A DNA stretch of 64,000 nt from UBA2357 sp002344625. GTDB taxonomy: Bacteria; Pseudomonadota; Gammaproteobacteria; Burkholderiales; Rhodocyclaceae. The notes below the pieces were generated by a model that saw only the letters and a program-made list of their open reading frames with translations, was not told where the DNA came from and made no database searches. Positions 25,904 to 36,272 of this stretch are shown here, piece by piece. The stretch is taken from assembly GCA_937995335.1 (NCBI GenBank), contig CALKIH010000039.1:13676-77675 (forward strand), written 5' to 3'. A program made the position numbers and the translations under genes. Within the stretch, counting starts at the first letter, position 1; every line of letters starts with the position of its first letter.

Positions 25904-26260
25904 TCAAGCTGCATCGCGCAACGTGTCGAGTCCCGGCGTGCGAAAGCGGAGCTGATCCTTGTGGCCGATGCCGTTGTCGGCGAGGCTGCGCGAGAAATCG
26001 GGCGTCCACGGCTCATTCGACTTGAGCCATTCGACCTGGGTCCAGTCGATCGCCGCGGCATCAGGGTCGGGCTGGACGAGCGCGGCAAGCGGGCCGTCGA
26101 CCAGTTCGCCAAAGCGGGTCTCGGGTGGCAGGCACAGCAGGAAGGGGGCCGCAAACAGCAGATGATTGTCCCAACTGACATACACCAGTTGCTTGCCATT
26201 GAAGTTCAGGACGAGGTCGCGCGGCACGCCGACATATTCTTTCAGTGACACTACAGGCAT
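25904..26260 (-). CDS. dmpO: Phenol hydroxylase component P4
   Basis: 118 residues from ATG 26260, MPVVSLKEYVGVPRDLVLNF, matching the small structural P4 subunit of the multicomponent phenol hydroxylase (typical length about 119). Features such as NGKQLVYVSWDNHLLFAAPF and the tail GIGHKDQLRFRTPG are family-like. Sits between dmpN and dmpP as in other dmp operons. No cofactor site is expected. Confidence 0.95.
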   Translation of the reverse strand: MPVVSLKEYVGVPRDLVLNFNGKQLVYVSWDNHLLFAAPFLLCLPPETRFGELVDGPLAALVQPDPDAAAIDWTQVEWLKSNEPWTPDFSRSLADNGIGHKDQLRFRTPGLDTLRDAA

Positions 26261-26337
26261 CTTGAATCTCCTTGTCTCTTGGTGTGGGACGCGCCGCACC
26301 ACAGGGCAGCGCGTCCATTCCCGGGTCTGCGTCCGGC

Positions 26338-27873
26338 TTACAGGTTCGAGGTGGCCTGGCCGCGCCACTCGGTGAAGTGCTTCTGGTCGCGGGAGCCGTC
26401 GTAGTCGCCGTTGTCGACACCGTCCTTCAGGCCGACCCAGTCCATCCATGCGCCAATGTCGCCATTCAGTTCCTGGAACAACGCCGGCATCGGCAGCCAG
26501 GCCTGGATGTACTTCTCGGGCTCGTTCTCGAAGATGTCCTTGCAGCCGTCCGAGCAGAACTGATACTTCTCGCCCTTGTAGACCGTCTCGCGGTGGCAGT
26601 TCAGGGTCGGGTCGTCCGGCTCGGTGAACACTGCCGGCAACTGGCAGCACTGGCACAGCTTGGCCAGGCCGAAGTTCTTGTACGGCGTGCCGGCGGCGTC
26701 CAGCTTCTTGATGTGTTCCCAGCGCGGACGGTAGTACTTGTCGAAGGTGTCCGGGTACTTCTTCGCCAGCCACGCCATGTCGTCGTCGGACGGAATCCAG
26801 CTATGGAAGCACGTGCCGAAGCTCCACTGGTACAGGCCCAACATGATCTGGTGCGACATGTGATCGATCGCCTTCTCGGCGTCGTCCCAGCCCTTGGGCG
26901 GGCGGATGCCGTAGCGCGCCAGGTCGCGGAACAGCGCGCCGCCGTTCTCGACGCCGTAGATTTCCCACGCCTCGCGCCACGACATCACGCGCTTGGGCAG
27001 CATGTAGTCCATCATCGTGCTGACCAGGCCGAGCACGCGGAAACCGCGCCAGAACCACTTGTCGATCCAGCCCTGCACGATCGGCAGGTTGTCCGGATCC
27101 TGTTCGAGCATGAACTTGATGCACTCCAGCCCCAGCGTCATGTGGCGCGCTTCGTCCGACTGCGCGGAAAAGCCGAAGGTGACGGTTGCCATGTCGCCGT
27201 TGTAGGCCGCGCCCGACATGAAGGGCACGAACAGCAGGTTGGTCAGCACGTACTCGAACGAGAAGCCGATCGCGATCATGAACTCGAAGGGCCCAGCCGC
27301 CATCGCGTCGTCGAAGAACGAGCGTGCGACCGAGGTATACCAGATGCGGTCGCGCGCATCCGCGAAGGCATGGAAGCCGTCGTAGTAGCGGTTGTAGTTC
27401 GACATCGCGTGGATCTGCGTCTGGGCGTGGCGGATCTCGTCGATCGCCTGCATCTGGCAGGCGACCTGCGTGCCGACGCCCGGAAACTCGCGACCGATGC
27501 GGGCGAAGCCCTTGTGCGCGGCGTATTCGCCCGGGCTGATGGCCTGCAGGAAGATCTTCAGCGCCGACAGGTAGCGCGCATCGGTCAGGTTGAGGTGGCC
27601 GTTGTTCTGCGCGTGGGCGTCGATGATGGCGTAGAACTTGCGCTCCTTCTCCGCCTGGTACTTCCAGTAGGCGTCCATCGTCAGGCGGAAGGGGTCTTCC
27701 CACTTGTCCCAGTCGTGCACCTTGATGCCTTCGTAGCGGACGTAGGGGAAGACGGCCTCCCTCGACTGGTAGCCCGGCTCCCAGCCCAGGTCGCGGGTCA
27801 GGATGCGGTAGCGCTCCTTCATGCCCAGCTTTTTCTTGGTGGCTTTCATATCCATGGTGTGTGCCTCGCTCAT
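26338..27873 (-). CDS. dmpN: Phenol hydroxylase large (diiron) subunit P3
   Basis: 511 residues, the catalytic alpha subunit. The carboxylate-bridged diiron ligands are in CQMQAIDEIRHAQ (about residue 150) and FSAQSDEARHMTLG (about 240), with a further Glu in the preceding helices. The YHS-like C-terminal metal region CQCCQLPAVF ... YQFCSDGCKDIF is intact. The start ATG 27873 overlaps the dmpM stop (ATGA); a second ATG six codons in (MDMKATKKK) is possible. Together with DmpL and DmpO it forms the hydroxylase that turns phenol into catechol. Confidence 0.98.
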   Translation of the reverse strand: MSEAHTMDMKATKKKLGMKERYRILTRDLGWEPGYQSREAVFPYVRYEGIKVHDWDKWEDPFRLTMDAYWKYQAEKERKFYAIIDAHAQNNGHLNLTDARYLSALKIFLQAISPGEYAAHKGFARIGREFPGVGTQVACQMQAIDEIRHAQTQIHAMSNYNRYYDGFHAFADARDRIWYTSVARSFFDDAMAAGPFEFMIAIGFSFEYVLTNLLFVPFMSGAAYNGDMATVTFGFSAQSDEARHMTLGLECIKFMLEQDPDNLPIVQGWIDKWFWRGFRVLGLVSTMMDYMLPKRVMSWREAWEIYGVENGGALFRDLARYGIRPPKGWDDAEKAIDHMSHQIMLGLYQWSFGTCFHSWIPSDDDMAWLAKKYPDTFDKYYRPRWEHIKKLDAAGTPYKNFGLAKLCQCCQLPAVFTEPDDPTLNCHRETVYKGEKYQFCSDGCKDIFENEPEKYIQAWLPMPALFQELNGDIGAWMDWVGLKDGVDNGDYDGSRDQKHFTEWRGQATSNL

Positions 27874-28139
27874 TCGTTCCAGCTCAGGGTCAGCGTGTCC
27901 TCGTCCTCGTCCACGTTGCCCGACAGGGTGATCAGGTTGATCTGCAGCTCCTGCAGGTCGTAGCTGCGGCCGAGCTGTTCCTCGATGGTTTCGCGGCGCA
28001 CCACGAGCCGTCCCGGCGCGTCGATCTTGACCATCGCCGGCTGGCGGTTGACGATGGCCTGCGGGTTGTCGATCTCGATGGCGTCGATGATCGGGCGGGT
28101 TTCCTCATTGGCCTGCAAGGCGATGAATACGGTGGACAT
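27870..28139 (-). CDS. dmpM: Phenol hydroxylase regulatory component P2
   Basis: 89-residue effector protein of the MmoB/DmpM family, which binds the hydroxylase and gates oxygen activation; it has no cofactor. Sequence MSTVFIALQANEETRPIIDA and the C-terminal LITLSGNVDEDEDTLTLSW fit the family and its usual size of about 90. Overlaps dmpN by 4 bp. Confidence 0.95.
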   Translation of the reverse strand: MSTVFIALQANEETRPIIDAIEIDNPQAIVNRQPAMVKIDAPGRLVVRRETIEEQLGRSYDLQELQINLITLSGNVDEDEDTLTLSWNE

Positions 28140-28148
28140 CGTGTTTCC

Positions 28149-29141
28149 TCAGAAAGGGATCCCGGTCTTGTGGATGCGGGCCTTGAACGCCGTGATCTGC
28201 GCGGCGACCGCTTCGTCGGCGTCGGCGCCGAGCACCAGTTCAACGACCGGCACCAGGGCAGCGGCGGCGCGGTCGCTCCAGTGCGCCATCCAGCCCTGCA
28301 GGACCTCGCGGTTGTGGTCGGACTCGGCGGCCGCGGTCTTGAGCACCGCATCCATCCACTTGCGCGTCTCGTCGAACCACTCGGCCATGAACTGGGTCAG
28401 CATCGCCACCGCGCTCGCGCCCCTGGCCGACAGCTCGCCATCGACGATGCGTTCGTAGACCAGCGGATACAGCAAGCCGTCGAGCGCGGCGTTCTGCGCC
28501 ACGAACAGCTCGAACGGGTCGCGCACCACCATGCAGTCCTCGACGTAGCGCCGCAGCGGCTGCCAGGCGGGGCCGTCGAGCCAGGCGGCCTTGCCGGCGT
28601 CGAGCGCGTCCACGTCGCCCAGCATCAGCCCCAGGCGGGACAGGTACTGGGCGATGCCGAGGTTGTCCATCGCGTGGTACATGCAGGGCTGCGTGAAGGC
28701 GGTGCCGAAGCCGTAGCCGCAGACGAAGGTGTTGTTCTGGTTGGCGCCCCAGGCCGCGTGGCGCAGCGGCACCAGCAGGCGCAGCACGGCCTCGCGCAGT
28801 TCGGGGGCCAGCCTGTCGGCCAGGCCGCGCGACTCGACGAAGGCGAAGTTGGCCTCGGTCGTGTCCTGCTGGCGCGCGCGCGTCACGGTGTAGGTGCTGT
28901 AGTAGAACTGGCGCGGGTCCTTCAACGCGTACCAGTCCCGCATGACGATGCGGGTGATGCCGGCATCGTAGAGCTGCTGCTCCGGGTCCCAGGTCGGCCG
29001 GTAGTGCAGGTTCTCGGCGGCCTGGATGTCGTAGCTGCCTTCCTGGTAGCGCGACGCCGGCTTATCGCCGAAGCGGCGGACCAGGTGGTCGAAGGCGTTG
29101 CGCTGCGGCTGGATGGCGACCGTGCGGAGGTCGATTTGCAT
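28149..29141 (-). CDS. dmpL: Phenol hydroxylase component P1 (beta subunit)
   Basis: 330 residues with the ferritin-like fold of the non-catalytic beta subunit. Conserved patches include RDWYALKDPRQFYYSTYTVT, GYGFGTAFTQPCMYHAMDNL and AWLDGPAWQPLRRYVEDC. It lacks the full diiron ligand set, as usual. ATG 29141; 9 bp separate its stop from dmpM. Confidence 0.96.
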   Translation of the reverse strand: MQIDLRTVAIQPQRNAFDHLVRRFGDKPASRYQEGSYDIQAAENLHYRPTWDPEQQLYDAGITRIVMRDWYALKDPRQFYYSTYTVTRARQQDTTEANFAFVESRGLADRLAPELREAVLRLLVPLRHAAWGANQNNTFVCGYGFGTAFTQPCMYHAMDNLGIAQYLSRLGLMLGDVDALDAGKAAWLDGPAWQPLRRYVEDCMVVRDPFELFVAQNAALDGLLYPLVYERIVDGELSARGASAVAMLTQFMAEWFDETRKWMDAVLKTAAAESDHNREVLQGWMAHWSDRAAAALVPVVELVLGADADEAVAAQITAFKARIHKTGIPF

Positions 29142-29165
29142 AGTGTGTCTCTCCTCGTGTGCGGT

Positions 29166-29423
29166 TTAGCGAAACCGTGTGCGGGTGGCGTCGGCGAGGC
29201 GCCAGTCCCAGTCGCCCAGCGGCGCGTCGGGGTCGCGCGGCGGCAGCATCTCCACCTCGTTGGCGGTGCAGAACTCCTTGAACGCGTCGCAGCCCAGGAT
29301 CATCTCGATGAAGATCTCCGGCTCGCCGATCGCGAACTCGAACTCGATGAAGCCATTGGCGCGCTGGCCGGACACGCGGACGAAGCGCCGCCGGGTATCG
29401 ATCTGGAACGGGTCGTCACTCAT
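29166..29423 (-). CDS. dmpK: Phenol hydroxylase component P0 (assembly)
   Basis: 85 residues, MSDDPFQIDTRRRFVRVSGQ with RANGFIEFEFAIGEPEIF, matching the small DmpK/PhcK-type protein thought to help load or assemble the active hydroxylase. It follows the catechol dioxygenase by 7 bp and precedes dmpL by 24 bp. In the classical operon dmpK is first; here it is third. Confidence 0.93.
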   Translation of the reverse strand: MSDDPFQIDTRRRFVRVSGQRANGFIEFEFAIGEPEIFIEMILGCDAFKEFCTANEVEMLPPRDPDAPLGDWDWRLADATRTRFR

Positions 29424-29430
29424 CGCCAGC

Positions 29431-30360
29431 TCAACTGACGACCGTCAGGAAGGTTTCGTGCAGCTTGCGCTGCGGGTAGTCCAGGCCCTGGCCGAAGTTG
29501 TCGAAAGTCCAGGTCAGCGGCTCGAAATCGGGATAGGGCTGGTAGCCGCCCATGAAGGTCTCGAAGCGGTTGCCCGACGGGTCCCAGGCGTAGATGGTGC
29601 AGCCGCGGGTGACGCCGTGGCGGGTAGGGCCGATATCGACCGGCACCCGGTTCATCGACATGATGTCGCCGGCGCGCAGCACCTGCTCCCAGCTTTCCAT
29701 CAGGAAGGAACAGTGGTGCAGCTTGCCCTTCTCGGGATACTCGGCGAAGGCGATGTCATGCACCTTGTGCGAGCACGACAGCCAGATCGCGGCATTGCCC
29801 TGGCCGTCCGGCGTCAGCACGCGCTCGACGAGGTAGAAGCCCAGCACCTCGGTGAAGATCTTCTGCACTTCGGCGACGTTCGGACCGTACAGCAGCGCGT
29901 GGTCGAGCCGGACAGGGCCGATGCCGTGCTCCTTGTCGCGGCACCACGGCGCGGGGTTCACCGTGGGAATGCCGTTGCCGACCGCCTTCTTCTGCGCATA
30001 CAGCTCGATCAGGTGGCCCGACGGCAGTTCGAAGCGCACGCGTTCGCCCGTTGCCAGGAGTTCGCCGGCGGGAATGCGTTCGGTCTTCAGGCCATACGCA
30101 TTCAGGTCGGACTCGAGCTTGTCGAGCGTGGCGGCATCCAGCACGCGAAAACCGAAGAAGTCGATGCCGGCCGTATCCGCCTGGCGAATCACGTAGCTGT
30201 TGTGGTCGCGCTCGTCCCAGCACTTGAAATAAACCCGCCCCTGGCCGTCGCGGCCGGTTTCGACCAGGCCGAGCACGTCACGGTAGAAACGGACGCTTGC
30301 TTCCAGGTCCAGCACCCGCACCTGGGCGTGGCCCGGGCGAAGAACTCCTGTCATTGCCAT
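29431..30360 (-). CDS. dmpB: Catechol 2,3-dioxygenase
   Basis: 309-residue extradiol dioxygenase with two vicinal-oxygen-chelate domains. The Fe(II) ligands are His154 (VRLDHALLYG), His215 or 216 (GKLHHCSF) and Glu267 (NRFETFMGG), aligning with H153, H214 and E265 of XylE. It opens catechol to yellow 2-hydroxymuconic semialdehyde. ATG 30360 has AGGAGAC upstream. It precedes the hydroxylase genes here, unlike the KLMNOPQB order of pVI150. Confidence 0.97.
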   Translation of the reverse strand: MAMTGVLRPGHAQVRVLDLEASVRFYRDVLGLVETGRDGQGRVYFKCWDERDHNSYVIRQADTAGIDFFGFRVLDAATLDKLESDLNAYGLKTERIPAGELLATGERVRFELPSGHLIELYAQKKAVGNGIPTVNPAPWCRDKEHGIGPVRLDHALLYGPNVAEVQKIFTEVLGFYLVERVLTPDGQGNAAIWLSCSHKVHDIAFAEYPEKGKLHHCSFLMESWEQVLRAGDIMSMNRVPVDIGPTRHGVTRGCTIYAWDPSGNRFETFMGGYQPYPDFEPLTWTFDNFGQGLDYPQRKLHETFLTVVS

Positions 30361-30400
30361 ATCTTTGTCTCCTGTTTTCAGATTCGATTCGAACGCAGGC

Positions 30401-30718
30401 TCAGCGGGCGGAAGCCGCGCCGAAAACGCATTTCTGCAACTTGCCGATCACTTTCAGGGAGAGGTCGCTAACGGGGTAAACCCGGCAGGCGAGGAGGCGG
30501 CGGTTCGCCCGATCGTCTTCGCTGACGTGGTCGCGGCTCATCGCCCCGGTACGGAATTCACCCGCCACGATCTCGACCTTGCATACGCCGCAACCGCCAC
30601 CGCGGCAGCCGCAGGGAATGCCGCGCACACCCAGCCGATGCATGCCTTCGAGCACCGACTCGTGCGACGAACAGGCATAACTGACCGCTGCCCCTTCGAT
30701 GCTGACCGTATGTGGCAT
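30401..30718 (-). CDS. dmpQ: Chloroplast-type ferredoxin of the phenol operon
   Basis: 105 residues with a [2Fe-2S] plant-type site, CGCRGGGCGVCK followed by a distal Cys in RRLLACRVYPVS. DmpQ/XylT-type ferredoxins re-reduce the oxidised iron of catechol 2,3-dioxygenase, and dmpB follows 40 bp downstream. The start ATG 30718 has a strong GGGGGGAGGG site. First gene after the -24/-12 promoter. Confidence 0.94.
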   Translation of the reverse strand: MPHTVSIEGAAVSYACSSHESVLEGMHRLGVRGIPCGCRGGGCGVCKVEIVAGEFRTGAMSRDHVSEDDRANRRLLACRVYPVSDLSLKVIGKLQKCVFGAASAR

Positions 30719-30806
30719 GCCACCCTCCCCCCTTTTTTTGTATCGACGCTTTTGTCAGCCGGCAGCTTTTAATCAGTATTGCTGATGCCGTGCTAAGCAT
30801 TACTAA

Positions 30807-30822
30807 TGCAAATCCCGTGCCA
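30807..30822 (-). promoter_or_regulatory. Sigma54 (-24/-12) promoter of the phenol hydroxylase operon
   Basis: Minus strand reads TGGCAC-GGGAT-TTGCA, a perfect match to the TGGCAC-N5-TTGCW consensus. Expected start near 30796, giving a leader of about 78 nt to dmpQ. A 13-bp palindrome GCATTA-C-TAATGC (30797-30809) overlaps the -12 element. The sigma54 activator gene lies directly upstream. Confidence 0.88.
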
Positions 30823-30828
30823 ATTTCT

Positions 30829-30841
30829 CAAGCAATTGATT
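30829..30841 (-). promoter_or_regulatory. Candidate IHF site
   Basis: Minus strand AATCAATTGCTTG fits WATCAANNNNTTR exactly. It lies between the putative activator site and the -24 element, where DNA bending by IHF is normal in DmpR/XylR promoters, although closer to -24 than in Po or Pu. Confidence 0.45.
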
Positions 30842-30888
30842 CAAATCGATAATTCTGACTACCGGGGCAAGCAGGCCCGGCGGGCGCA

Positions 30889-30932
30889 TGACGCTTTCGT
30901 CCGGCGCCGCTATCCACCTGACGAAAGCGTCA
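30889..30932. promoter_or_regulatory. Inverted repeat, probable DmpR-type upstream activating site
   Basis: 13-bp perfect arms, TGACGCTTTCGTC (30889-30901) and GACGAAAGCGTCA (30920-30932), with an 18-bp spacer. Centred about 115 bp upstream of the predicted sigma54 start, as expected for an enhancer-binding regulator. It is not followed by a T run on either strand, so a terminator role is unlikely. Confidence 0.65.
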
Positions 30933-30957
30933 AGCTGCAGTGCAGCAAGCGATGGCG

Positions 30958-30996
30958 AAAAAAAGCCCGCAAGCCGTCGGGGACGGTCATGCGGGC
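30958..30996 (-). terminator. Rho-independent terminator after dmpR
   Basis: On the minus strand a long GC-rich stem (GCCCGCA...GACGG pairing with CCGTC...TGCGGGC, plus coordinates 30965-30996) is followed by seven T residues (30958-30964). It lies 21 bp past the dmpR stop and isolates the regulator gene from the operon it activates. Confidence 0.9.
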
Positions 30997-31016
30997 GCGG
31001 GGAGGAGACGAACCGA

Positions 31017-32693
<1,677 letters not shown>

Positions 32694-32842
32694 GCTTGTC
32701 TCCCCGGGCCTCGCCGGGCTCGTTTATGGTGTTATTGCAGCTTCTTCGAGATATTACTTCAGCCCTGCCCAGCCAGCCGCGCCGGGGAAAAACCAAAAAA
32801 ACGCAACGCCCCCGGCTCGGAATTGCCACTCGGCCACAGCCG

Positions 32843-33856
32843 TCAGGAGGCGAGATTCATCAGCCGCACGAACAAGGCCTTGAACGCTTCGTCACGCTCG
32901 CCGCCGACACGGATGTCGCCGTTCTGCCTGAAGGCCGCGTCGATCTCGCGCCAGTCTTCCTCGCTGAGGTGCCGCCTGGCCGCGGGCAGGATGAGCTTTT
33001 CCTCGGCGGTGAGATGGTGCCACTGGCCATCGGTGAAGCGCTCCACCGCGTCGCCGAGCGCGCCCAGACAGTCGTCGCCCCGGCGCGCGTTCGCGATCAG
33101 CGACTCGATCTCGGCGATAGCCTGCGCGCCCTCGCGGTGCTGCTGCTCGAGCGTCGCGATCAGTTCGTCGGCCTCGCCGGTGCGGCGCGCGAGGAGGTTG
33201 AAGAGATATTGCTCCTCTTTGGGGTGATGCTGCGCCTCGGGAAAGGCGCGGATGTAGTGGATCATCGACGCGAGAAAGTCGAGATCCGGCGCGGTGGCGC
33301 CCTGGCGCAGTTCCGCCGCCAGGCGGCGCAGCCCGTTGGTCACCGCGGCGATCGCGTGGTGCTCGTCCTTGATGATGGCAATCGCGGACTCAGCCGCCGA
33401 GCACGCCATGTTGCTCTCGACGCTCGCGACCAGCACCGGTAGCGTGCTGTGCGCCAGCACCTTCTGCGTCTGCGAGCCCAACACCATCGCCTTCAGCCCG
33501 CGGCGGCCGTGCGACGCCATGAAGATCAGGTCGCACTTGCGCTCGGCCGCCACCTCCAGGATCAGCGCGTAGGGCCGCACGCCGGTGCGGACCACGCCCT
33601 CGCACACCAGTCCGACCGCACCGGCCGCGGCCAGCGCCTTGGCCAGGATCGCGCTGGCCTCGCCGGCAGCGATCTCAGCGAACGCGTCCGGCGCGAGGGT
33701 GCGCAGCAGCGCGCCGTCTCCGGAGCCACCGACGTCTTCGCGGGCGGTGAAGAAGGTGATCCGCGCGCCGATCGAATGGGCAAAGTCCACCGCTTGCGTC
33801 AGCAGGTTCGAAGCCAGCTCGGAACCATCGAGCGGCACCAGCAAATGAGCATACAT
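32843..33856 (-). CDS. UspA-hemerythrin fusion protein
   Basis: 337 residues. Residues 1-147 are a universal stress protein domain (MYAHLLVPLDGSELA, nucleotide loop FMASHGRRGLKAMVLGSQTQKVL). Residues about 155-335 are a hemerythrin-like HHE helical bundle with putative iron ligands in IIKDEHHAI, EAQHHPKEEQYLF, EQQHREG and WHHLTAEEKLIL. An oxygen, NO or redox-sensing stress role is inferred. It follows the RND gene by 16 bp, so it seems to be the last gene of the DUF1302 operon; dmpR lies 149 bp downstream. Confidence 0.88.
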   Translation of the reverse strand: MYAHLLVPLDGSELASNLLTQAVDFAHSIGARITFFTAREDVGGSGDGALLRTLAPDAFAEIAAGEASAILAKALAAAGAVGLVCEGVVRTGVRPYALILEVAAERKCDLIFMASHGRRGLKAMVLGSQTQKVLAHSTLPVLVASVESNMACSAAESAIAIIKDEHHAIAAVTNGLRRLAAELRQGATAPDLDFLASMIHYIRAFPEAQHHPKEEQYLFNLLARRTGEADELIATLEQQHREGAQAIAEIESLIANARRGDDCLGALGDAVERFTDGQWHHLTAEEKLILPAARRHLSEEDWREIDAAFRQNGDIRVGGERDEAFKALFVRLMNLAS

Positions 33857-33872
33857 GTCTTGTCTCCGTCGA

Positions 33873-36272
33873 TCAGACCACGACCGCTTTCGTCGGCCGC
33901 AGCAGGAAATGCCCGAGCGCCGGCAACAGGATCAGCGCACCGAGCATGTTCCAGATGAACATGAACGCCAGCAGGACTCCCATGTCAGCCTGGAACTTGA
34001 TCGGCGACCAGACCCAGGTCGCCACCGCGATGCCCAGCGTGATCCCAGTCAGCACCACGACCTTGCCGGTGAAGATCAGGGCCTTGTAGTACGCCTCCGA
34101 CAGGCTCAGGCCGGTCCTGAGGCCGGCGAGGGTCACGGTCATCACATACAGCGCATAGTCCACCCCGATGCCCACGCCCAGTGCGATCACCGGCAGGGTC
34201 GCCACCTTCACCCCGATGTTCAGCCACACCATCAACGCCTCGCACAGCACCGACGTGAGCATCAGCGGCAGCACCGCGCACACCACCGCCCGCCATGAGC
34301 GAAAGGTGATGAAGGCGAGCACGATCACCGCCGCGTACACCAGGAACAGCATCTGCACATTGGCCTTTCTCACCACGATGTTGGTCGCGGCCTCGATGCC
34401 GGCATTGCCGGCCGCGTTGAAGAAGCGCAGCTCGCCCGAGCCGTACTGCGCCGCAAACGCCTCGACCGTGTCGACGACGCTGGTGAGGGTGTCCGCCTTG
34501 TGGTCCTTCAGGTAGGCATAGACGGTGAGAAGGTCGCAGTCCTGGTTGAACATCTCGCGCGGCGCGCGGGTGATGATGGCGTTGAGCATGTCCTGCGAAC
34601 GCGGGATCTCGAACCACTTCAGGCTGCCCTCGTTCATGCCCGCGTTCGCCACCTTGGCCAAGCCGGCGAGCGAGCTCGTGCCCTCGACTCCGGGCAGCCG
34701 GCGCAGTTCGCGCTCCAGCGCATCGACCGCCATCAAAGTGTCGTATTGCCCGCAGGCATACTGGGGCGTCTTCACCATGACTATGTAAACATCGCTGCTC
34801 GCCGCGAAATTGGCGCCCATGAAGGCATTGTCGCGGTTGTAGCGCGAGTCGGGCCGCAGTTCGGGCGCGCCGGGGTCGGTATCGCCGATCTTGAGCTGAA
34901 AACTCACCGCCAGCCCCACCGCGCCCATCGCCAACCCGGCCGCCACCGCCACGCTGGCCCACTTGCGCCGGGTGAAGAGATCGAGGAAGGCCCAGAACGG
35001 GTGCTTGGCATGCGCTGTGTCGGCCGCCTCCATCAGCTCCGCCCTGAGGCTGCGTTGCGCCGCCACCGGGCTCACCCCGGTATAGGACAACAGGATCGGC
35101 AGCAACACCAGGTTGGTGAAGATCAGCCCGGCCACGCCGATGCTGGCGGTCACCGCCAGGTCCTGGATCACCTGGATATCGATCACCATCAGCACCGCGA
35201 AACCGACCGCGTCGGCCAGCAGCGCGGTCAGCCCGGCGAGGAACAGGCGACGGAAGGTGTACCGCGCGGCCACCAGCTTGTGCGTACCGCGGCCGATGTC
35301 CTGCATGATCCCGTTCATCTTCTGCGCGCCGTGGCTCATCCCGATCGCGAACACCAGGAAGGGCACCAGCACCGAATACGGGTCCAGTTCGTAGCCGAGC
35401 AGCGGCAGGAGACCCAGCAGCCACACCACCGCCACCAGCGAGCACAGCACCACCAGCAGGGTGCTGCGCAGACAGCGGGTGTACCAGAACAACACTCCGG
35501 TACAGATCGCGATCGCCACGGCGAAGAACATCATCACCTGCTGGAGGCCGTCGATCAGGTCGCCGACCACCTTCGCAAAGCCGGTCACATAGATCCGGAT
35601 CCCGTCGGAGGCGTATTTCGCGCGCAATTCCTCGATCCGCAGCGACAGGGTGTGATAGTCGATACGCTCGCCGGTCTCGGCAATCCGGTCCTGCAGCGGC
35701 ACCAGCAGGATGCTCGAGCGGAAGTTCGCCGCGACGAGCTGGCCGATCTCGCCCGATCGCTCGACATTCAGCCGGACCCGTTCGAGGCTCTCGGCCGAAC
35801 CGTCATAGTCGTCGGGGATCACCGGTCCGCCGTCGAGCCCGTCTTCGGTCACCCCGGTCCAGCGCACCGCCGGCGCCCACAGCGACTTCATGTAAGGCCG
35901 GTCGACCCCGGGCATCAGGAACAGCTCGTCGCCGAGCTTGCGCACGGTGTCGAGATAGGCAGCATCGAAAATATCGCCCTCGACCGCCTCGACCGCAATG
36001 CGCAAGCTGTTGCCCATGCCGGCGAGCTGGCTGCGATGCTCGAGGAAATTCACGATGTATGGATGGCCGGTCGGAATCATCTTCTCGAACGCTGCGTTGA
36101 ACCGGAGCCCGAGCGTCTGGTAGCCCAGCACCAGGGTGACCAGCAGGCACAGCGCGACGATCGCCAGGCGGTTGTTGAACAACAGTCTTTCGGCCAGCGA
36201 CCCCGACTGTGGATCGAAATCCGTCAGGTCGCCGATGACCATATCGGCCGGCAAGGCATGGGCATGATTCAT
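33873..36272 (-). CDS. MMPL/RND-family exporter
   Basis: 799 residues with the duplicated RND plan: one helix, a large periplasmic loop, then five helices, repeated. Motifs include LVPFLVFAIGMSHGAQKMNG in the first half and LPVIALGVGIGVDYALYVMT in the second, both matching the helix-4 region of MMPL/HpnN-type transporters that move hydrophobic molecules. Its start overlaps the YCF48-like gene stop (ATGA). Genes of this kind regularly sit with DUF1302 and DUF1329 genes in degraders of hydrophobic compounds; substrate unknown. Confidence 0.92.
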   Translation of the reverse strand: MNHAHALPADMVIGDLTDFDPQSGSLAERLLFNNRLAIVALCLLVTLVLGYQTLGLRFNAAFEKMIPTGHPYIVNFLEHRSQLAGMGNSLRIAVEAVEGDIFDAAYLDTVRKLGDELFLMPGVDRPYMKSLWAPAVRWTGVTEDGLDGGPVIPDDYDGSAESLERVRLNVERSGEIGQLVAANFRSSILLVPLQDRIAETGERIDYHTLSLRIEELRAKYASDGIRIYVTGFAKVVGDLIDGLQQVMMFFAVAIAICTGVLFWYTRCLRSTLLVVLCSLVAVVWLLGLLPLLGYELDPYSVLVPFLVFAIGMSHGAQKMNGIMQDIGRGTHKLVAARYTFRRLFLAGLTALLADAVGFAVLMVIDIQVIQDLAVTASIGVAGLIFTNLVLLPILLSYTGVSPVAAQRSLRAELMEAADTAHAKHPFWAFLDLFTRRKWASVAVAAGLAMGAVGLAVSFQLKIGDTDPGAPELRPDSRYNRDNAFMGANFAASSDVYIVMVKTPQYACGQYDTLMAVDALERELRRLPGVEGTSSLAGLAKVANAGMNEGSLKWFEIPRSQDMLNAIITRAPREMFNQDCDLLTVYAYLKDHKADTLTSVVDTVEAFAAQYGSGELRFFNAAGNAGIEAATNIVVRKANVQMLFLVYAAVIVLAFITFRSWRAVVCAVLPLMLTSVLCEALMVWLNIGVKVATLPVIALGVGIGVDYALYVMTVTLAGLRTGLSLSEAYYKALIFTGKVVVLTGITLGIAVATWVWSPIKFQADMGVLLAFMFIWNMLGALILLPALGHFLLRPTKAVVV

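Noticed and set aside
30889..30932. Inverted repeat considered as a second dmpR terminator
   Set aside because: The 18-bp spacer is too long, no T run follows on either strand, and a proper terminator already lies at 30958-30996.
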